Shown here in pieces: positions 38,892-49,558 of a stretch of DNA of 64,000 nucleotides. Source of the stretch: Paraglaciecola chathamensis S18K6 (lineage in GTDB: Bacteria > Pseudomonadota > Gammaproteobacteria > Enterobacterales > Alteromonadaceae); NCBI GenBank assembly GCA_000314955.1, contig BAEM01000034.1:62001-126000 (forward strand), in the 5' to 3' direction. Position 1 is the first letter of the stretch. The number at the start of each line of letters is the position of its first letter. A model generated the notes under the pieces. That model did not search any database. It had not been told where the DNA came from and saw only the letters and a program-made list of their open reading frames with translations. A program made the position numbers and the translations under genes.

Positions 38892-39485
38892 TTAGTTTCC
38901 TGCCAACTGTCCACCGCGTTGCACTAATGATAATTGCACGGGTTTAAAGCTCATTCGATACTCAGGTAAAGGGCCAAATTCAGCCAGTTTTTCAAGGTGT
39001 GCTTTGGTTGGGTAGCCTTTATGTTGGCCAAATCCATATTCAGGGTATTTCTCATGCAAAGCAGTCATTTCTGCGTCTCTAGTGACTTTGGCAATAATCG
39101 AGGCGGCTGATATTTCAGCATATAAGCTGTCCCCTTTAACCACAGCTTCACATGCGTAGTTCCACTTTGGGCAACGATTACCGTCTACCCGCACAAAGGT
39201 AGGTTGAGTCGCTAGCCCCTGCACTGCCCGCGTCATAGCAAGCATGGTGGCATGTAAGATATTCAACTCATCAATTTCTTCTGGGGATGCTCTACCTACG
39301 CTCACAGAAAGCGCATTTTGCATAATGAGATCAAACAAGGCTAAGCGTTTCTTCTCGGATATTTTTTTCGAATCGGCTAGCCCAGCGATCGGCTTAGAAG
39401 GGTCGAGAATAACCGCTGCCGTCACCACATCCCCCACTAGAGGACCGCGGCCTACTTCGTCGACACCTGCTATTAACTGAGTCAT
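38892..39485 (-). CDS. rnhB: Ribonuclease HII
   Basis: This 197-aa enzyme removes single ribonucleotides and RNA in RNA-DNA hybrids. The N-terminal [20 protein letters not shown] contains the catalytic DEXG motif. [11 protein letters not shown] and [14 protein letters not shown] follow. Length matches E. coli RnhB (198 aa). The gene is packed against lpxB (start directly after its stop) and dnaE, the usual gammaproteobacterial order. Confidence 0.97.
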   Translation of the reverse strand: MTQLIAGVDEVGRGPLVGDVVTAAVILDPSKPIAGLADSKKISEKKRLALFDLIMQNALSVSVGRASPEEIDELNILHATMLAMTRAVQGLATQPTFVRVDGNRCPKWNYACEAVVKGDSLYAEISAASIIAKVTRDAEMTALHEKYPEYGFGQHKGYPTKAHLEKLAEFGPLPEYRMSFKPVQLSLVQRGGQLAGN

Positions 39486-40652
39486 TTAGTTACTCTCTTG
39501 ATTAGGTTCAATCAGTGCCAAGACAGCTCTGGCCGCTTGGGCATCGGCGTCTTGCTTGAGCACTTCGTGAAGCTGAGTAAAACGCGCGACGAGTGCGGTT
39601 TTATCTTCGTCACTCTGGGTAAAATAATGTAATAATTTTTTGGCAATATTTTGCGGGTTAACGTCTTCTTGCAGTAGTTCTGGTACTAGCTCTTCGTCCG
39701 CAAGAATATTTGGCAATGCGAAATATTTAGCGATATATAGGCGCTTCATCATCTGATGTGTCAACCAGCTCATGCGGTAAGCAACCACCATAGGCCGCTT
39801 ACATAACATCGCTTCTAATGTGGCGGTGCCTGACGCTAATAACACTGCATCAGAGGCTGTCATCACCTCACGGGCATGGCCAATCACCACTCGATAATTA
39901 ACATTTACCGTGTGCTCTCGCATATAGTCTTCGACTTGGCGTTTTCGTTCTTTATTCACCACAGGAATGAGTACAGATAAATCACTCACTTCTTTGGCTA
40001 GCAATTCTGCGCTTTGCATGAATATATCAAGCAACAAGTTCACTTCACTATGACGACTACCGGGCAGCAATGCGAGCACGCGCTCTTCTGTGCGAACTTT
40101 CAGTGCCCTACGAGCAGCTTCTTTGTCAGGCGCTATCGCAATGCTGTCAGCCATGGTATGACCTACAAACTGACATGGAATGTTGTGTTTATCGTAAACC
40201 TGCTTCTCAAAAGGAAACAAGCTTAGTACCAGATCCGTTGCTTTAGCAATCTTGAAGACCCGCTTTTCGCGCCATGCCCAAACCGTAGGGCTGACGTAGT
40301 GTACGGTTTTAATACCCGCGTTTTTAAGAGGAAGTTCTAGGCGTAAATTGAAATCAGGGGCATCAACACCGATAAAAATATCTGGCGGGTTAGCGATAAA
40401 ATGCTGGTATAAACTTTTACGTACAAACAATAATCTGCGTATACGCGACAACACTTCAACAAGGCCCATTACGGACAACTCTTCCATGTCGAAAATTGTT
40501 GTGCAGCCTTGCGCTTGCATGCGGGGACCGGCTATCCCCTCAAACGTTGCATTAGGGTATTGCTGTTTGATCTTACTGATTAAACCAGCGGCTAGTATAT
40601 CGCCGGATGTTTCACCGGCGACAATTCCTACTCTGATGTTTTTTTCGCTCAT
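39486..40652 (-). CDS. lpxB: Lipid-A-disaccharide synthase
   Basis: This 388-aa GT-B glycosyltransferase (GT19) joins 2,3-diacyl-GlcN-1-phosphate to UDP-diacyl-GlcN, forming the lipid A disaccharide at the inner membrane. Motifs include GIVAGETSGDILAAGLI near the N terminus, YVSPTVWAWREKRVFKI and LLPGSRHSEV. It is encoded 3 bp after lpxA and directly before rnhB. Length is as in E. coli (382 aa). Confidence 0.97.
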   Translation of the reverse strand: MSEKNIRVGIVAGETSGDILAAGLISKIKQQYPNATFEGIAGPRMQAQGCTTIFDMEELSVMGLVEVLSRIRRLLFVRKSLYQHFIANPPDIFIGVDAPDFNLRLELPLKNAGIKTVHYVSPTVWAWREKRVFKIAKATDLVLSLFPFEKQVYDKHNIPCQFVGHTMADSIAIAPDKEAARRALKVRTEERVLALLPGSRHSEVNLLLDIFMQSAELLAKEVSDLSVLIPVVNKERKRQVEDYMREHTVNVNYRVVIGHAREVMTASDAVLLASGTATLEAMLCKRPMVVAYRMSWLTHQMMKRLYIAKYFALPNILADEELVPELLQEDVNPQNIAKKLLHYFTQSDEDKTALVARFTQLHEVLKQDADAQAARAVLALIEPNQESN

Positions 40653-40655
40653 GGC

Positions 40656-41426
40656 TTAGCGCACGATACCTCGTGAAGAGGTCGCCACAAAATCCGCCAT
40701 CATTTTAACTTCAGGCGTGGTTACTGCCATTTCATTTAGTAACTCTACGGCTTCGTCTGCGCGATGGCCGTTACGGTATAATACTTTATATGCACGGCGT
40801 AATTGCATGATTACGTCTTTATCAAAACCACGGCGTTTCAGGCCTTCGCTATTGATTCCATGAGGTGTGCTTTTATCACCACCAATCATGACATATGGCG
40901 GTACGTCACGCAGTACAATGGCTCCACCTGCGACAAAACTGTGTGAACCGATATGACAAAACTGATGGAACGCAGTCATACCGCCCAAAATCACATGGTC
41001 GCCAACGTGTACGTGGCCCGCTAATGTGGCATTATTTGCCAAAATACTGTTGTCACCCACGACGCAATCATGGGCAACATGGGCATAGGCCATAAACAAA
41101 TTATTTGAGCCGATTTGGGTTAAACCTTTGTCTTGGGTTGTACCACGATGAACAGTCACAGATTCGCGAAAGACGTTGTTGTCGCCTACGACGAGGCGGG
41201 TCAGCTCGCCCGCATATTTCTTGTCTTGGCAATCTTCACCAATGGAGCCAAATTGGAAAAAACGATTGTTTTTCCCAATGACAGTATGGCCTTTAACCAC
41301 CACATGAGATTCAAGCACAGTTCCTGCGCCAATCTCAACATTAGCGTCGATAAGGCAGTAAGGACCAATTTTTACACCCTCGGCGATAATCGCCGATGGA
41401 TGAATAATAGCTGTAGAATGTATCAC
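40656..41426 (-). CDS. lpxA: UDP-N-acetylglucosamine acyltransferase
   Basis: This 256-aa left-handed beta-helix acyltransferase performs the first step of lipid A synthesis, adding a 3-hydroxyacyl chain from ACP. Hexapeptide repeats begin at IHSTAIIHPSAI. The catalytic His lies in MAYAHVAHDCVVGD. I choose the GTG at 41426 as start, 1 nt after the fabZ stop, because the family starts with xIHxTAIIHP. The frame stays open upstream to a TTG at 41465 inside fabZ. Coupled translation with fabZ is likely, since only a weak CGGAAA precedes it. E. coli LpxA has 262 aa. Confidence 0.95.
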   Translation of the reverse strand: MIHSTAIIHPSAIIAEGVKIGPYCLIDANVEIGAGTVLESHVVVKGHTVIGKNNRFFQFGSIGEDCQDKKYAGELTRLVVGDNNVFRESVTVHRGTTQDKGLTQIGSNNLFMAYAHVAHDCVVGDNSILANNATLAGHVHVGDHVILGGMTAFHQFCHIGSHSFVAGGAIVLRDVPPYVMIGGDKSTPHGINSEGLKRRGFDKDVIMQLRRAYKVLYRNGHRADEAVELLNEMAVTTPEVKMMADFVATSSRGIVR

Positions 41427-41427
41427 G

Positions 41428-41874
41428 TTATAATTTCCGCATTGCACACATGAATTCGGCTTCACAAACGTCTTTACCGTCTACGCTGCCAACCCCATGA
41501 AATTTCCAGATACCACGGCGCTCTTTGATTAGTCGCACATTCATATCTAAACGGTCACCAGGAACAACAGGTTGCTTAAAGCGCGCTTTGTCGATACCAG
41601 CATACAAGTATAAGTCGTCGCTGTTTCCTGCTGTTTTAAACCCTAAAACGCCAGCTGCCTGTGCTAACGCTTCTAAAATTAATACCCCTGGAAAAATAGG
41701 TTTACCCGGAAAATGCCCCGTAAAACACGGCTCATTGAAGGTGATATTTTTATAGGCTGTGATCGATTCACCTAAAGTGTAGTCAGTAACGCGATCAAGT
41801 AATAAAAATGGGTAACGGTGGGGTAAAAGCTCAAGAATCTCTTCAATTCCAAGCTGATTGATATTATTAACCAA
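41428..41874 (-). CDS. fabZ: 3-hydroxyacyl-ACP dehydratase FabZ
   Basis: This 148-aa hot-dog-fold dehydratase acts in fatty-acid elongation. The [14 protein letters not shown] segment and the catalytic stretch [20 protein letters not shown] (His and Glu) are intact. It sits between lpxD and lpxA, the standard arrangement that balances fatty-acid and lipid A synthesis from 3-hydroxyacyl-ACP. Length is like E. coli FabZ (151 aa). Confidence 0.98.
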   Translation of the reverse strand: MVNNINQLGIEEILELLPHRYPFLLLDRVTDYTLGESITAYKNITFNEPCFTGHFPGKPIFPGVLILEALAQAAGVLGFKTAGNSDDLYLYAGIDKARFKQPVVPGDRLDMNVRLIKERRGIWKFHGVGSVDGKDVCEAEFMCAMRKL

Positions 41875-41916
41875 CAGGTTATCTCCTCAATAAAGTCACC
41901 TAATTGGCGAGGCGAC

Positions 41917-42951
41917 TTATTTTAAATGCGATTTTTCGAGTGTTTTGACACGCTGATTGAGGGTGCTAAGGTTACGCAACGCCACTGCATTTTTTCGCCA
42001 CTCTCGGTTTTCAATAGCGGGCATTCCGGAAGAGTAAACGCCAGGTTTGTCTATGGCCTTGGTGACCATACTCATACCCGTAATATAAACGTTATCACAA
42101 ATTTCCATATGTCCGTTAATTGCCACCATGCCACCAATCGTACAATTGCGGCCAATAGTAACACTTCCGGCGACAACTGTGCATCCAGCGATAGCTGTGT
42201 TCTCACCTATAATCACATTGTGCGCCACTTGGCATTGATTATCGATAATTACACCATCACCTATTATGGTGTCATCAAGTGCACCACGGTCTATCGTACT
42301 ACTGGCTCCTACCTCGACACGGTCTCCTAAGATAACCGTACCTAATTGCGGTATTTTTACCCAACGGCCTTTGTCATTTGCATAACCAAAGCCATCAGCA
42401 CCAATAACAGTAGCAGACTGAATCAAACAATCTTGCCCCAGTACAACGCGATGATACAGAGTGACATTTGCCCACAGCTTAGTATTGGTGCCAACACTTA
42501 CGTCTTTACCAATAAAACAGCCGGGGCCAATTTGTACGTTATCTGCTAGCTTAACACCCGATTCAATAACGGCATGCGCGCCAATACTAACGTTTTCACC
42601 CAATTCAACACCATCAGCAATCACCGCTAAAGGTGAAATGCCGTCGGCCGAACGAGGAGTAGAGTCAAGTAATTGTGCTGCGAGTGCAAACCCAACATAG
42701 GGATTGTCCATCACTAATGCTGAGCACTGACAATGCGATAAATCTTCAGATTTTAAAATAACGGCCGAAGCGGCCGTTTTTTCAAGCTGGCTACGATACC
42801 GACTATTCGACAAAAATGAAATCTGACCATTGCCCGCAGATGCCAAAGTAGACAGTGAATGAATTTTAGTATCAGCACTATCGTTTTGGGCTAAATGTAA
42901 CGTGGCACCAATTTTATCAGCTAATTGCTGCAAGCTAACTATTTGCTTCAA
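41917..42951 (-). CDS. lpxD: UDP-3-O-acylglucosamine N-acyltransferase
   Basis: This 344-aa protein has an N-terminal uridine-binding domain (about 1-100), a left-handed beta-helix of hexapeptide repeats (about 105-290) and a short C-terminal helical tail. It adds the second 3-hydroxyacyl chain in lipid A synthesis. The catalytic His is in NQCQVAHNVIIGENTAIAGC. The first 20 residues read MKQIVSLQQLADKIGATLHL, typical of the family. It lies between skp and fabZ, as in E. coli (341 aa). Confidence 0.97.
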   Translation of the reverse strand: MKQIVSLQQLADKIGATLHLAQNDSADTKIHSLSTLASAGNGQISFLSNSRYRSQLEKTAASAVILKSEDLSHCQCSALVMDNPYVGFALAAQLLDSTPRSADGISPLAVIADGVELGENVSIGAHAVIESGVKLADNVQIGPGCFIGKDVSVGTNTKLWANVTLYHRVVLGQDCLIQSATVIGADGFGYANDKGRWVKIPQLGTVILGDRVEVGASSTIDRGALDDTIIGDGVIIDNQCQVAHNVIIGENTAIAGCTVVAGSVTIGRNCTIGGMVAINGHMEICDNVYITGMSMVTKAIDKPGVYSSGMPAIENREWRKNAVALRNLSTLNQRVKTLEKSHLK

Positions 42952-42993
42952 AGCCAGACCTTTTTATCGATTTTATTTACAGTCCTAATGGAC

Positions 42994-43509
42994 CTATTTA
43001 ACTTTACTAACCTGCTCTAATACTTTCTTAGAGATATCGTCTTCTGGGTTAATAAATGCAACAGCATTGGCGTTTAAAATAACGTCATACTTTTCTTTTG
43101 CTGCAACAACGTCAATTGACTGCTTGATGAAACCTAGCAATTTATTTTGCTCTTCTTTCAAACGGCCTTGTACTTCTTGTTGAAGAGGCTGAGCTTTGGC
43201 TGCGTACTCTTCACGAAGCGCATTAATTTTGCCTTCAAGTTCAGTTTTCTCTTTGCTGCTCATCGTCGCAGCATCACGTTGATTTTTCTCGATGTAATAC
43301 TTAATGTCTTTTTCTAAGCGGCTTACTTCTTCAGTTTGGTCTTTAAACTCCGCCGCTAAGTCCTGCTGAATTGTGGCAGCTTGAGGCATAGATTGGAAAA
43401 TACCTTGTACGTTAACTGCACCGATTTTCTGTTCTGCCATAGCTGCACTACTGAATGCTGCTGCGCTAATTAACGCCCCTGCTACAAGACTTTTCGTAAA
43501 TGTTTTCAA
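42994..43509 (-). CDS. skp: Periplasmic chaperone Skp (OmpH)
   Basis: This 171-aa periplasmic chaperone holds unfolded outer-membrane proteins for BamA. It has a signal peptide (TKSLVAGALISAAAFSSAAMA), a beta-strand body starting EQKIGAVNVQGIF and a long charged alpha-helical region (residues 45-130) that forms the tentacles. I place the start at TTG 43509. AGGAG (43516-43520) lies 6 nt upstream, and the signal peptide begins there. An ATG at 43548 would add 13 residues that do not suit a signal peptide. It follows bamA, the usual order. Confidence 0.94.
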   Translation of the reverse strand: MKTFTKSLVAGALISAAAFSSAAMAEQKIGAVNVQGIFQSMPQAATIQQDLAAEFKDQTEEVSRLEKDIKYYIEKNQRDAATMSSKEKTELEGKINALREEYAAKAQPLQQEVQGRLKEEQNKLLGFIKQSIDVVAAKEKYDVILNANAVAFINPEDDISKKVLEQVSKVK

Positions 43510-43563
43510 AAGATACTCCTGATTTTTAATCGTTATTTTTCTCAGCACTAAACAATACTGGAT

Positions 43564-46038
43564 TTAGAATGTTTGACCAATGTTAAAAGAGAAAAACTTC
43601 GTGTCATCCCCTTCTCTTGATTCAATCGCTTTAGAGAAGCTGAATACCATAGGTCCCATAGGCGACAACCATTGTACAGAAAGACCACCTGAAGCTCTAT
43701 ACAACTTATAATCACTGTAATCTTCCAGTGGATCATTGTTAAATTGTTGATTAAGCGTTAGATCTTTATACCGGTCATACCTAAATTCAGTATCCCAAAC
43801 GTTACCCACATCAATGAACAAGCTTGTGCGTACTGAGTTATCGAAGTCAGCTTCCACAAACGGAGTCGGCACGATGAGTTCCACTCCCCCTAAGATCATG
43901 GCGTTACCGCCCAATGAGCGAGATGAAATTGTTACTGTGTCATTTTCTGGGCTACCGTAAATAATATTGCCATCGATGTCGCGAATAGCCGAAGGTGTCA
44001 ACTGAACACCACGAGGGCCTACAGTATTATTTTCGAAACCACGTAATGAATCATTACCACCTGCACCAAAGTTTTGGTTAAACGGTAGAATCTGGTCAAC
44101 CCCATTGGCTGTACCATAACCGTTACCATAACCTAACTTCAAGCGAGCCAAGAACGACCAGCGTTGATTGCGTGATAATGGGAAATAAAATTTAGTATCC
44201 ACTTCAGTTTTGAAATAATTCACGTCCGAGTTCGGCGTTGTGATGCTGAATGATGCTCGTTGCGATGAGCCTGCAGTCGGGAATACACCACGGTTCAACG
44301 TAGAACGTATCCAAGCAACTGATGCTAAGAAGCTGTCATATTTGATAGAATCATCAGGGTTGCTTTCGTCAACAAACTGATTATAAAAGCGCGTTGTTTG
44401 CTCATACGAGGTACTTTGGAACAACTCTACATTACTATAGGTTAAACCGAAGTTGATGCGATTAAACTCATCAATAGGGTAACCAACGTTGGCCCCCACA
44501 GAGTATTGCTTAGAGTTATATTGAATGAAACCTGCGCTTTCACCATCAAACTCACTGTAGCCAACTGAGCCACCTAAGCTAATACCATCGATAGTGAAAT
44601 AAGGGTCGGTATAAGAAACTTGGGCACTTTTTTGATAAGAAGTCGTGCTTAAATTAAGTGCGATTCGTTTACCTGTACCAAGGAAGTTATCTTGCTGAAT
44701 ACCCGCTTGAAGGCTCAATTTGGTTCTATCGCCATAGCCGATACCCGCATTAAACGAGCCAGATGCTTGTTCTTTAACACTGAAATTAACGTCTACTTTG
44801 TCGTCTTCACCAGGCAAGCGGACCGTTTCGAAATCAACTGATTCCATATAGGTCAAACGAGAAAGTGCATTCTTAGATGACTCAAGCGTCGCATTTGATA
44901 ACCACGCCCCTTCCATTTGTGTAACAGACTGACGTAATACTTCATCAGCGGTACCAATATTCCCTTCGAAGTTAATGCGTCTAACGTAAATTCGCTTACC
45001 CGGGTCAACCGACAAGGTCAACTTAACGGTTTTATCTTCTTCATTGATATCAGGAATTGTTGTAACGCTAGGGTAAGCATAACCAAATCGACCAAAATAC
45101 TTGCTAATGAATTCTTCTGTGTAGGTCACTTCAGCTTGGTTATATAACTCACCTGGGGTAATAGGCAGAACGAGTTTTAGGTACTCTTCATGGCCTAATA
45201 ACTCGCCCACTAATTCCACTTCGGAAACTTTATATTGCTCACCTTCATCGATATTTAATGTGACGTAGATACCTGACTTTTCGGGAGTCATTGACACCTG
45301 CGTTGAGTCAATATCGAATTTTAAATACCCGCGGTCTTTATAGTAACTGGTGACCGTTTCCATATCACCGGTTAATGTTTGTTTCTGATAGCGCGTTTCC
45401 GACATGAAATCCCACCAAGGCGCATCGAATTTTAATTCCATTTGCTCAAATAAGGTGGCGTCATCGAAAATGGTGTTGCCGACGATGTTTATTTGCTCAA
45501 TTTTAGCAGCGTCGCCCTCTTCAAAGAGTAGTTTCAGATCAACACGGTTTCTCGGTAACGGCGTAATGATTGCGCTCACATCAGCATTATATTTACCAAT
45601 ACTGTAGTAGAAATCTTTCAGGCCATTTTCAATAGAGGTCAACACGGTTTTATCCAGTGGTTCACCCAAGCGAATATTGCTGCCGTCTAAACTTTCTTGA
45701 AGCTGCTCATCTTTAATGTCGTCATTGCCTTCAAGAATAATATTACTGATGGTTGGACGCTCTTTAACTTTGACCACCAACACGTCACCATCGCGCAACA
45801 CTTCGATACTCTCAAAGTGTGTCGATGCATAGAGGGAGCGAATGGCTTGTGCAATACGGAAGCTGTTCATTTCGTCGCCGACTTTGACCGGCAAGTAGGT
45901 TAATGCCGCTCCGAGGGCCACACGCTGGAGACCTTCGATTTTAATATCAGAGACGACAAATTCACTTTCTTGGGCCGACTTTGCCATACCGGCAACGGAT
46001 AACATCAATCCTGCAGCAACTAACTGTTTAAACTTCAT
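43564..46038 (-). CDS. bamA: Outer membrane protein assembly factor BamA
   Basis: This 824-aa Omp85 protein is the core of the BAM complex that inserts beta-barrels in the outer membrane. It has a signal peptide (to about residue 22), five POTRA domains (about 25-425) and a 16-strand barrel (about 430-824). The loop-6 VRGF-type motif reads SLRGFENNTVGPRG near 665. The protein ends in ...FFSFNIGQTF, with a C-terminal Phe. Length is close to E. coli (810 aa). It lies between rseP and skp. Confidence 0.98.
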   Translation of the reverse strand: MKFKQLVAAGLMLSVAGMAKSAQESEFVVSDIKIEGLQRVALGAALTYLPVKVGDEMNSFRIAQAIRSLYASTHFESIEVLRDGDVLVVKVKERPTISNIILEGNDDIKDEQLQESLDGSNIRLGEPLDKTVLTSIENGLKDFYYSIGKYNADVSAIITPLPRNRVDLKLLFEEGDAAKIEQINIVGNTIFDDATLFEQMELKFDAPWWDFMSETRYQKQTLTGDMETVTSYYKDRGYLKFDIDSTQVSMTPEKSGIYVTLNIDEGEQYKVSEVELVGELLGHEEYLKLVLPITPGELYNQAEVTYTEEFISKYFGRFGYAYPSVTTIPDINEEDKTVKLTLSVDPGKRIYVRRINFEGNIGTADEVLRQSVTQMEGAWLSNATLESSKNALSRLTYMESVDFETVRLPGEDDKVDVNFSVKEQASGSFNAGIGYGDRTKLSLQAGIQQDNFLGTGKRIALNLSTTSYQKSAQVSYTDPYFTIDGISLGGSVGYSEFDGESAGFIQYNSKQYSVGANVGYPIDEFNRINFGLTYSNVELFQSTSYEQTTRFYNQFVDESNPDDSIKYDSFLASVAWIRSTLNRGVFPTAGSSQRASFSITTPNSDVNYFKTEVDTKFYFPLSRNQRWSFLARLKLGYGNGYGTANGVDQILPFNQNFGAGGNDSLRGFENNTVGPRGVQLTPSAIRDIDGNIIYGSPENDTVTISSRSLGGNAMILGGVELIVPTPFVEADFDNSVRTSLFIDVGNVWDTEFRYDRYKDLTLNQQFNNDPLEDYSDYKLYRASGGLSVQWLSPMGPMVFSFSKAIESREGDDTKFFSFNIGQTF

Positions 46039-46100
46039 TTATTAACATTCTTCCTAAGCGCACATATGTTTGTGCTTTTGACCAAACTGGCCGATAAAAA

Positions 46101-47453
46101 TTATAAACGCGTAATGTCGTTAATAATGGCGATACTCATAAACAGGAGTAACAAAACACCACCTATTTTAAAACCAATCTCTTGTACAGAGTCCGGCACC
46201 GGTCGACCGCGTAAAAGCTCTATAAAATAATAGAGTAAGTGGCCGCCATCAAGCACCGGAATGGGTAAAAGGTTAATAATCCCCAAATTGACGCTAATTA
46301 ACGCTAAAAAGCTCAGAAAATATACTATTCCTGAGCTCGCACTCATCCCAGCACCCTGGGCAATGGAAATCGGTCCACTGAGATTTTTAACTGATACATC
46401 ACCGGTAATGAGCTTTCCTAGCATCTCGACACTCAACGTCATCAACCGCCAAGTTTTGTCGCTGGCTTGAACGATAGCGTCGAACAAACCATATTGGTGT
46501 GTAAATAAAACCCCTTTCGGCCATGGCGCTAGCGTTGGGCTTACCCCTAAATACCCAATTTCATTTTCACCATCTTGGCGTGAGCCTAACATGCCGTTTA
46601 ACCTAACAACACGTTCATCTCGCAACACCTCGATAGCAATATCTGCATTGGGACGCTTTGCAACATAGCTCACTATTTGTTCCCAATTTTCCATGGGAGT
46701 TCCATCTACTTGCTGAATTTTATCTCCAACCTGCAATCCTAGCTGCTCCGCCGCCGATTTTTCGGCTACCAAACCAACAACATTCAGGATTTCAGGACGA
46801 TAAACAGACAAGCCTAAACTATCGATTGCAGAGTCTTCATCCGGATTAAACTGCCAAGTGCTTAAATTTAACACTTTAGTTTGTTCAACTGGGCTATTTG
46901 GCAAGGTAACGGTGAGCGGCAGCGTATCATTACCAATATATGAAATCAGCTCAAGATTAACCGCTTGCCAATCAATGGTCTCTCGCTCTCCCACCCGCTT
47001 GATAACCGAGCCTTGAACGACTCCTGCTTGTCCGGCAATGCTATCGGATTGTATGTCCCCGATCATAGGCTTAATCGTTTGCACGCCTATCAGGTACATT
47101 ACGAATAAAGCGAAAATAGCAAAAATAAAATTCGTCAGTGGCCCGGCGGCAATGATAGCGATTCGTTTGAGCACATGTTGGCGGTTAAAGGCGTGGGGTA
47201 AATCCTCTTCAGCGACGTCATCGACGCGCTCATCAAGCATTTTGACATAACCACCTAATGGGATCGCGGCAATAACGTACTCGGTGCCTAACTTATCCGT
47301 GCGTCGCCACAGCGCTTTGCCAAAACCAACAGAAAAACGCTCTACCTTAACGCCGCAGCGTCTGGCAACCCAAAAATGGCCCCACTCATGCACCGCGACT
47401 AAAATACCCAGCGCGATAACAAACGACGCTAAACTCCATAAAAAGCCCAACAT
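46101..47453 (-). CDS. rseP: RIP metalloprotease RseP
   Basis: This 450-aa inner-membrane site-2 protease cleaves the anti-sigma factor RseA to release sigma-E, and also removes signal-peptide remnants. The zinc motif is VHEWGHFWVARR (His22, Glu23, His26). Two PDZ domains occupy the periplasmic part (about 115-305). LDGGHLLYYF near the C terminus supplies the third ligand. Length equals E. coli RseP (450 aa). Its ATG overlaps the dxr stop (TGATG). Confidence 0.97.
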   Translation of the reverse strand: MLGFLWSLASFVIALGILVAVHEWGHFWVARRCGVKVERFSVGFGKALWRRTDKLGTEYVIAAIPLGGYVKMLDERVDDVAEEDLPHAFNRQHVLKRIAIIAAGPLTNFIFAIFALFVMYLIGVQTIKPMIGDIQSDSIAGQAGVVQGSVIKRVGERETIDWQAVNLELISYIGNDTLPLTVTLPNSPVEQTKVLNLSTWQFNPDEDSAIDSLGLSVYRPEILNVVGLVAEKSAAEQLGLQVGDKIQQVDGTPMENWEQIVSYVAKRPNADIAIEVLRDERVVRLNGMLGSRQDGENEIGYLGVSPTLAPWPKGVLFTHQYGLFDAIVQASDKTWRLMTLSVEMLGKLITGDVSVKNLSGPISIAQGAGMSASSGIVYFLSFLALISVNLGIINLLPIPVLDGGHLLYYFIELLRGRPVPDSVQEIGFKIGGVLLLLFMSIAIINDITRL

Positions 47454-48646
47454 CAGCTTGCCTCTCGTGAATAAGATGAAGTGAGCTGCTGTGCTTTGCT
47501 ACGACATTCCTGATCCCAAGCAACGACCGCTTCAATATCATTAAGCTGACAACCGGCCATTTGTGCTAGGCACTCTTGATTAACTTGAGCAATTTGAGTG
47601 AAGCCAATTTGACCAGCTAAAAAAGCCGCCACAGCCACTTCATTGGCCGCATTCAATGCCGTTGTGGCGTATTGACCAGCATTTGATGCCTCGATGGCTA
47701 AATATAAATTGGGGTAACGTGCTTGCTCAGGTTCGCCAAAACTAAACTGGCTAACGGTTTGAAAATCTAGTGGTTTCACACCAGAATCGATTCGCTTGGG
47801 AAATGCAAGACCATGAGCAATGGGCGTTCGCATGTCAGGATTACCCATCTGGGCCAATACCGAACCGTCACAGTATTGCACCATGGAATGGATAATACTT
47901 TGTGGGTGCAATACCACTTTTATATCACTACTTTGCAGGCCAAATAACCAACGGGCTTCAATAAACTCTAAGCCCTTGTTCATCATAGTGGCTGAATCGA
48001 CCGATATTTTTTGCCCCATATCCCAATTAGGATGAGCACATGCTTCAGCAGGCGTCATATTACATAATGAGGTTAATGGCGTTTCACGAAACGGCCCGCC
48101 CGAACCGGTCAATAAAATACTGCTGATGCCACTCGCGCTTAAATCGCCATACTGATAATCGTGAGGTAGACATTGAAAGATTGCATTGTGCTCACTATCA
48201 ATAGGCAGAATCGTAGCGCTGTGCTCTTTCGCCGCGTTAATAAACAACTCGCCGGACATCACTAAGGATTCTTTGTTCGCTAGTAATACTTTTTTACCCG
48301 CTTTGACCGCTGCAATCGTAGGTAGTAGACCTGCCCCGCCCACAATCGCCGCCATAACAACGTCCACCTCATCGGCACTAGCCACATCGGCTAAGGCTTC
48401 AGCACCGGTTAACAACTCGGCTTTTATTTCGGCGTCAATAAGGGCTTGTTTAGCTTGCTGATAAGCCCGCGTATCAGACAACACAACATATTTAGGCTGA
48501 CACAACCTTGCTTGCTCAATGAGCTTGTCTATCTGACTATGGGCAGTTATTGCGAAAACGCGGTATTCGCTGGGGTGACGCAACACCACATCAAGCGTAC
48601 TTTGTCCAATTGACCCTGTGGCCCCTAATATACAAATATTTTGCAT
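47453..48646 (-). CDS. dxr: 1-deoxy-D-xylulose 5-phosphate reductoisomerase
   Basis: This 397-aa NADPH-dependent enzyme of the MEP isoprenoid pathway makes 2-C-methyl-erythritol 4-phosphate, feeding undecaprenyl synthesis by the nearby uppS. The Rossmann motif [15 protein letters not shown] is at the N terminus; later motifs are [24 protein letters not shown] and GSGGPFRE. I place the start at ATG 48646, which overlaps the cdsA stop (TAATG) and gives the family length (E. coli 398 aa); the frame is open 24 nt further upstream. Confidence 0.97.
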   Translation of the reverse strand: MQNICILGATGSIGQSTLDVVLRHPSEYRVFAITAHSQIDKLIEQARLCQPKYVVLSDTRAYQQAKQALIDAEIKAELLTGAEALADVASADEVDVVMAAIVGGAGLLPTIAAVKAGKKVLLANKESLVMSGELFINAAKEHSATILPIDSEHNAIFQCLPHDYQYGDLSASGISSILLTGSGGPFRETPLTSLCNMTPAEACAHPNWDMGQKISVDSATMMNKGLEFIEARWLFGLQSSDIKVVLHPQSIIHSMVQYCDGSVLAQMGNPDMRTPIAHGLAFPKRIDSGVKPLDFQTVSQFSFGEPEQARYPNLYLAIEASNAGQYATTALNAANEVAVAAFLAGQIGFTQIAQVNQECLAQMAGCQLNDIEAVVAWDQECRSKAQQLTSSYSREAS

Positions 48647-49509
48647 TAAGCCATCCAAGATACGTAGCAAAAGGCGAACACAGGAAAGGCCGCCGTCAGG
48701 CTGTCTATGCGGTCCAAAATGCCGCCATGCCCAGGAAGTATGTTGCCGCTATCTTTAATACCAGCACAGCGTTTGAGCATACTTTCGTTCAAATCACCTA
48801 ATGCTGATACGGCAACGGTTAAACCGCCTATAAGTATGTTTATCCAGATACGGCTGGGATCCACGGCGTAATGAAGCGCTGCGAATGCGATGATTAATGA
48901 CGATGCGCCTACGCCCCCCATTAAACCTTCAAAGGTTTTGCCAGGAGACACTCTAGGGCGTAATTTCGTACGGCCAAATTTCACCCCGACGAAAAACGCA
49001 CCTATATCCGCAGCCCATACAATGCCAAGTACGTAAAAAATAAGTGAGGCACCGTAAAAGCTATCAACATCGTACAAACTGGTTCGTAACGATACAATCG
49101 CAACCCAGGTGGGTATTAAGGTAAGTAAACCAAAAATGCCTTGAATGCCGCGGCGCGTGCGCCAAAATGAGCTAAAACGAGGATACGCAATAATCATTAA
49201 TAACGAGATAAACCACCACAAAGCGGCTATACCCAATATGTAATGATAGAGACTGTTTAATTGTCCTTGGTACCATATACTTTCAACATCAATAGCAAAG
49301 GTGAAGTAGCTACAAATAGCCACCACAATAAACGTATAAACGGCTTTAGTTTGGCGGGTAACGAAGCCAGACATGTTAGCCCATTCCCATGCACCTAGCC
49401 CAAGCACACCAATCATGGCAATTTCGAAGCCAAGCATTGGTAAAAATAAAATTGAACACAGTACGAGTGGTGCTAACACAAGCGCTGTTAGTATACGTTC
49501 TCTCAACAT
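48646..49509 (-). CDS. cdsA: Phosphatidate cytidylyltransferase
   Basis: This 287-aa integral membrane enzyme makes CDP-diacylglycerol, the precursor of all phospholipids. About eight transmembrane segments are visible. The CTP-transferase signature is in the last third: [13 protein letters not shown], then [13 protein letters not shown] and [19 protein letters not shown]. The neighbours uppS and dxr make polyprenyl carriers, a common arrangement. Length is like E. coli (285 aa). Confidence 0.97.
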   Translation of the reverse strand: MLRERILTALVLAPLVLCSILFLPMLGFEIAMIGVLGLGAWEWANMSGFVTRQTKAVYTFIVVAICSYFTFAIDVESIWYQGQLNSLYHYILGIAALWWFISLLMIIAYPRFSSFWRTRRGIQGIFGLLTLIPTWVAIVSLRTSLYDVDSFYGASLIFYVLGIVWAADIGAFFVGVKFGRTKLRPRVSPGKTFEGLMGGVGASSLIIAFAALHYAVDPSRIWINILIGGLTVAVSALGDLNESMLKRCAGIKDSGNILPGHGGILDRIDSLTAAFPVFAFCYVSWMA

Positions 49510-49558
49510 AGTGAGCCCTCAGAAACGGAAGTGGAGATAACTGCAAGCAGAACTGTCA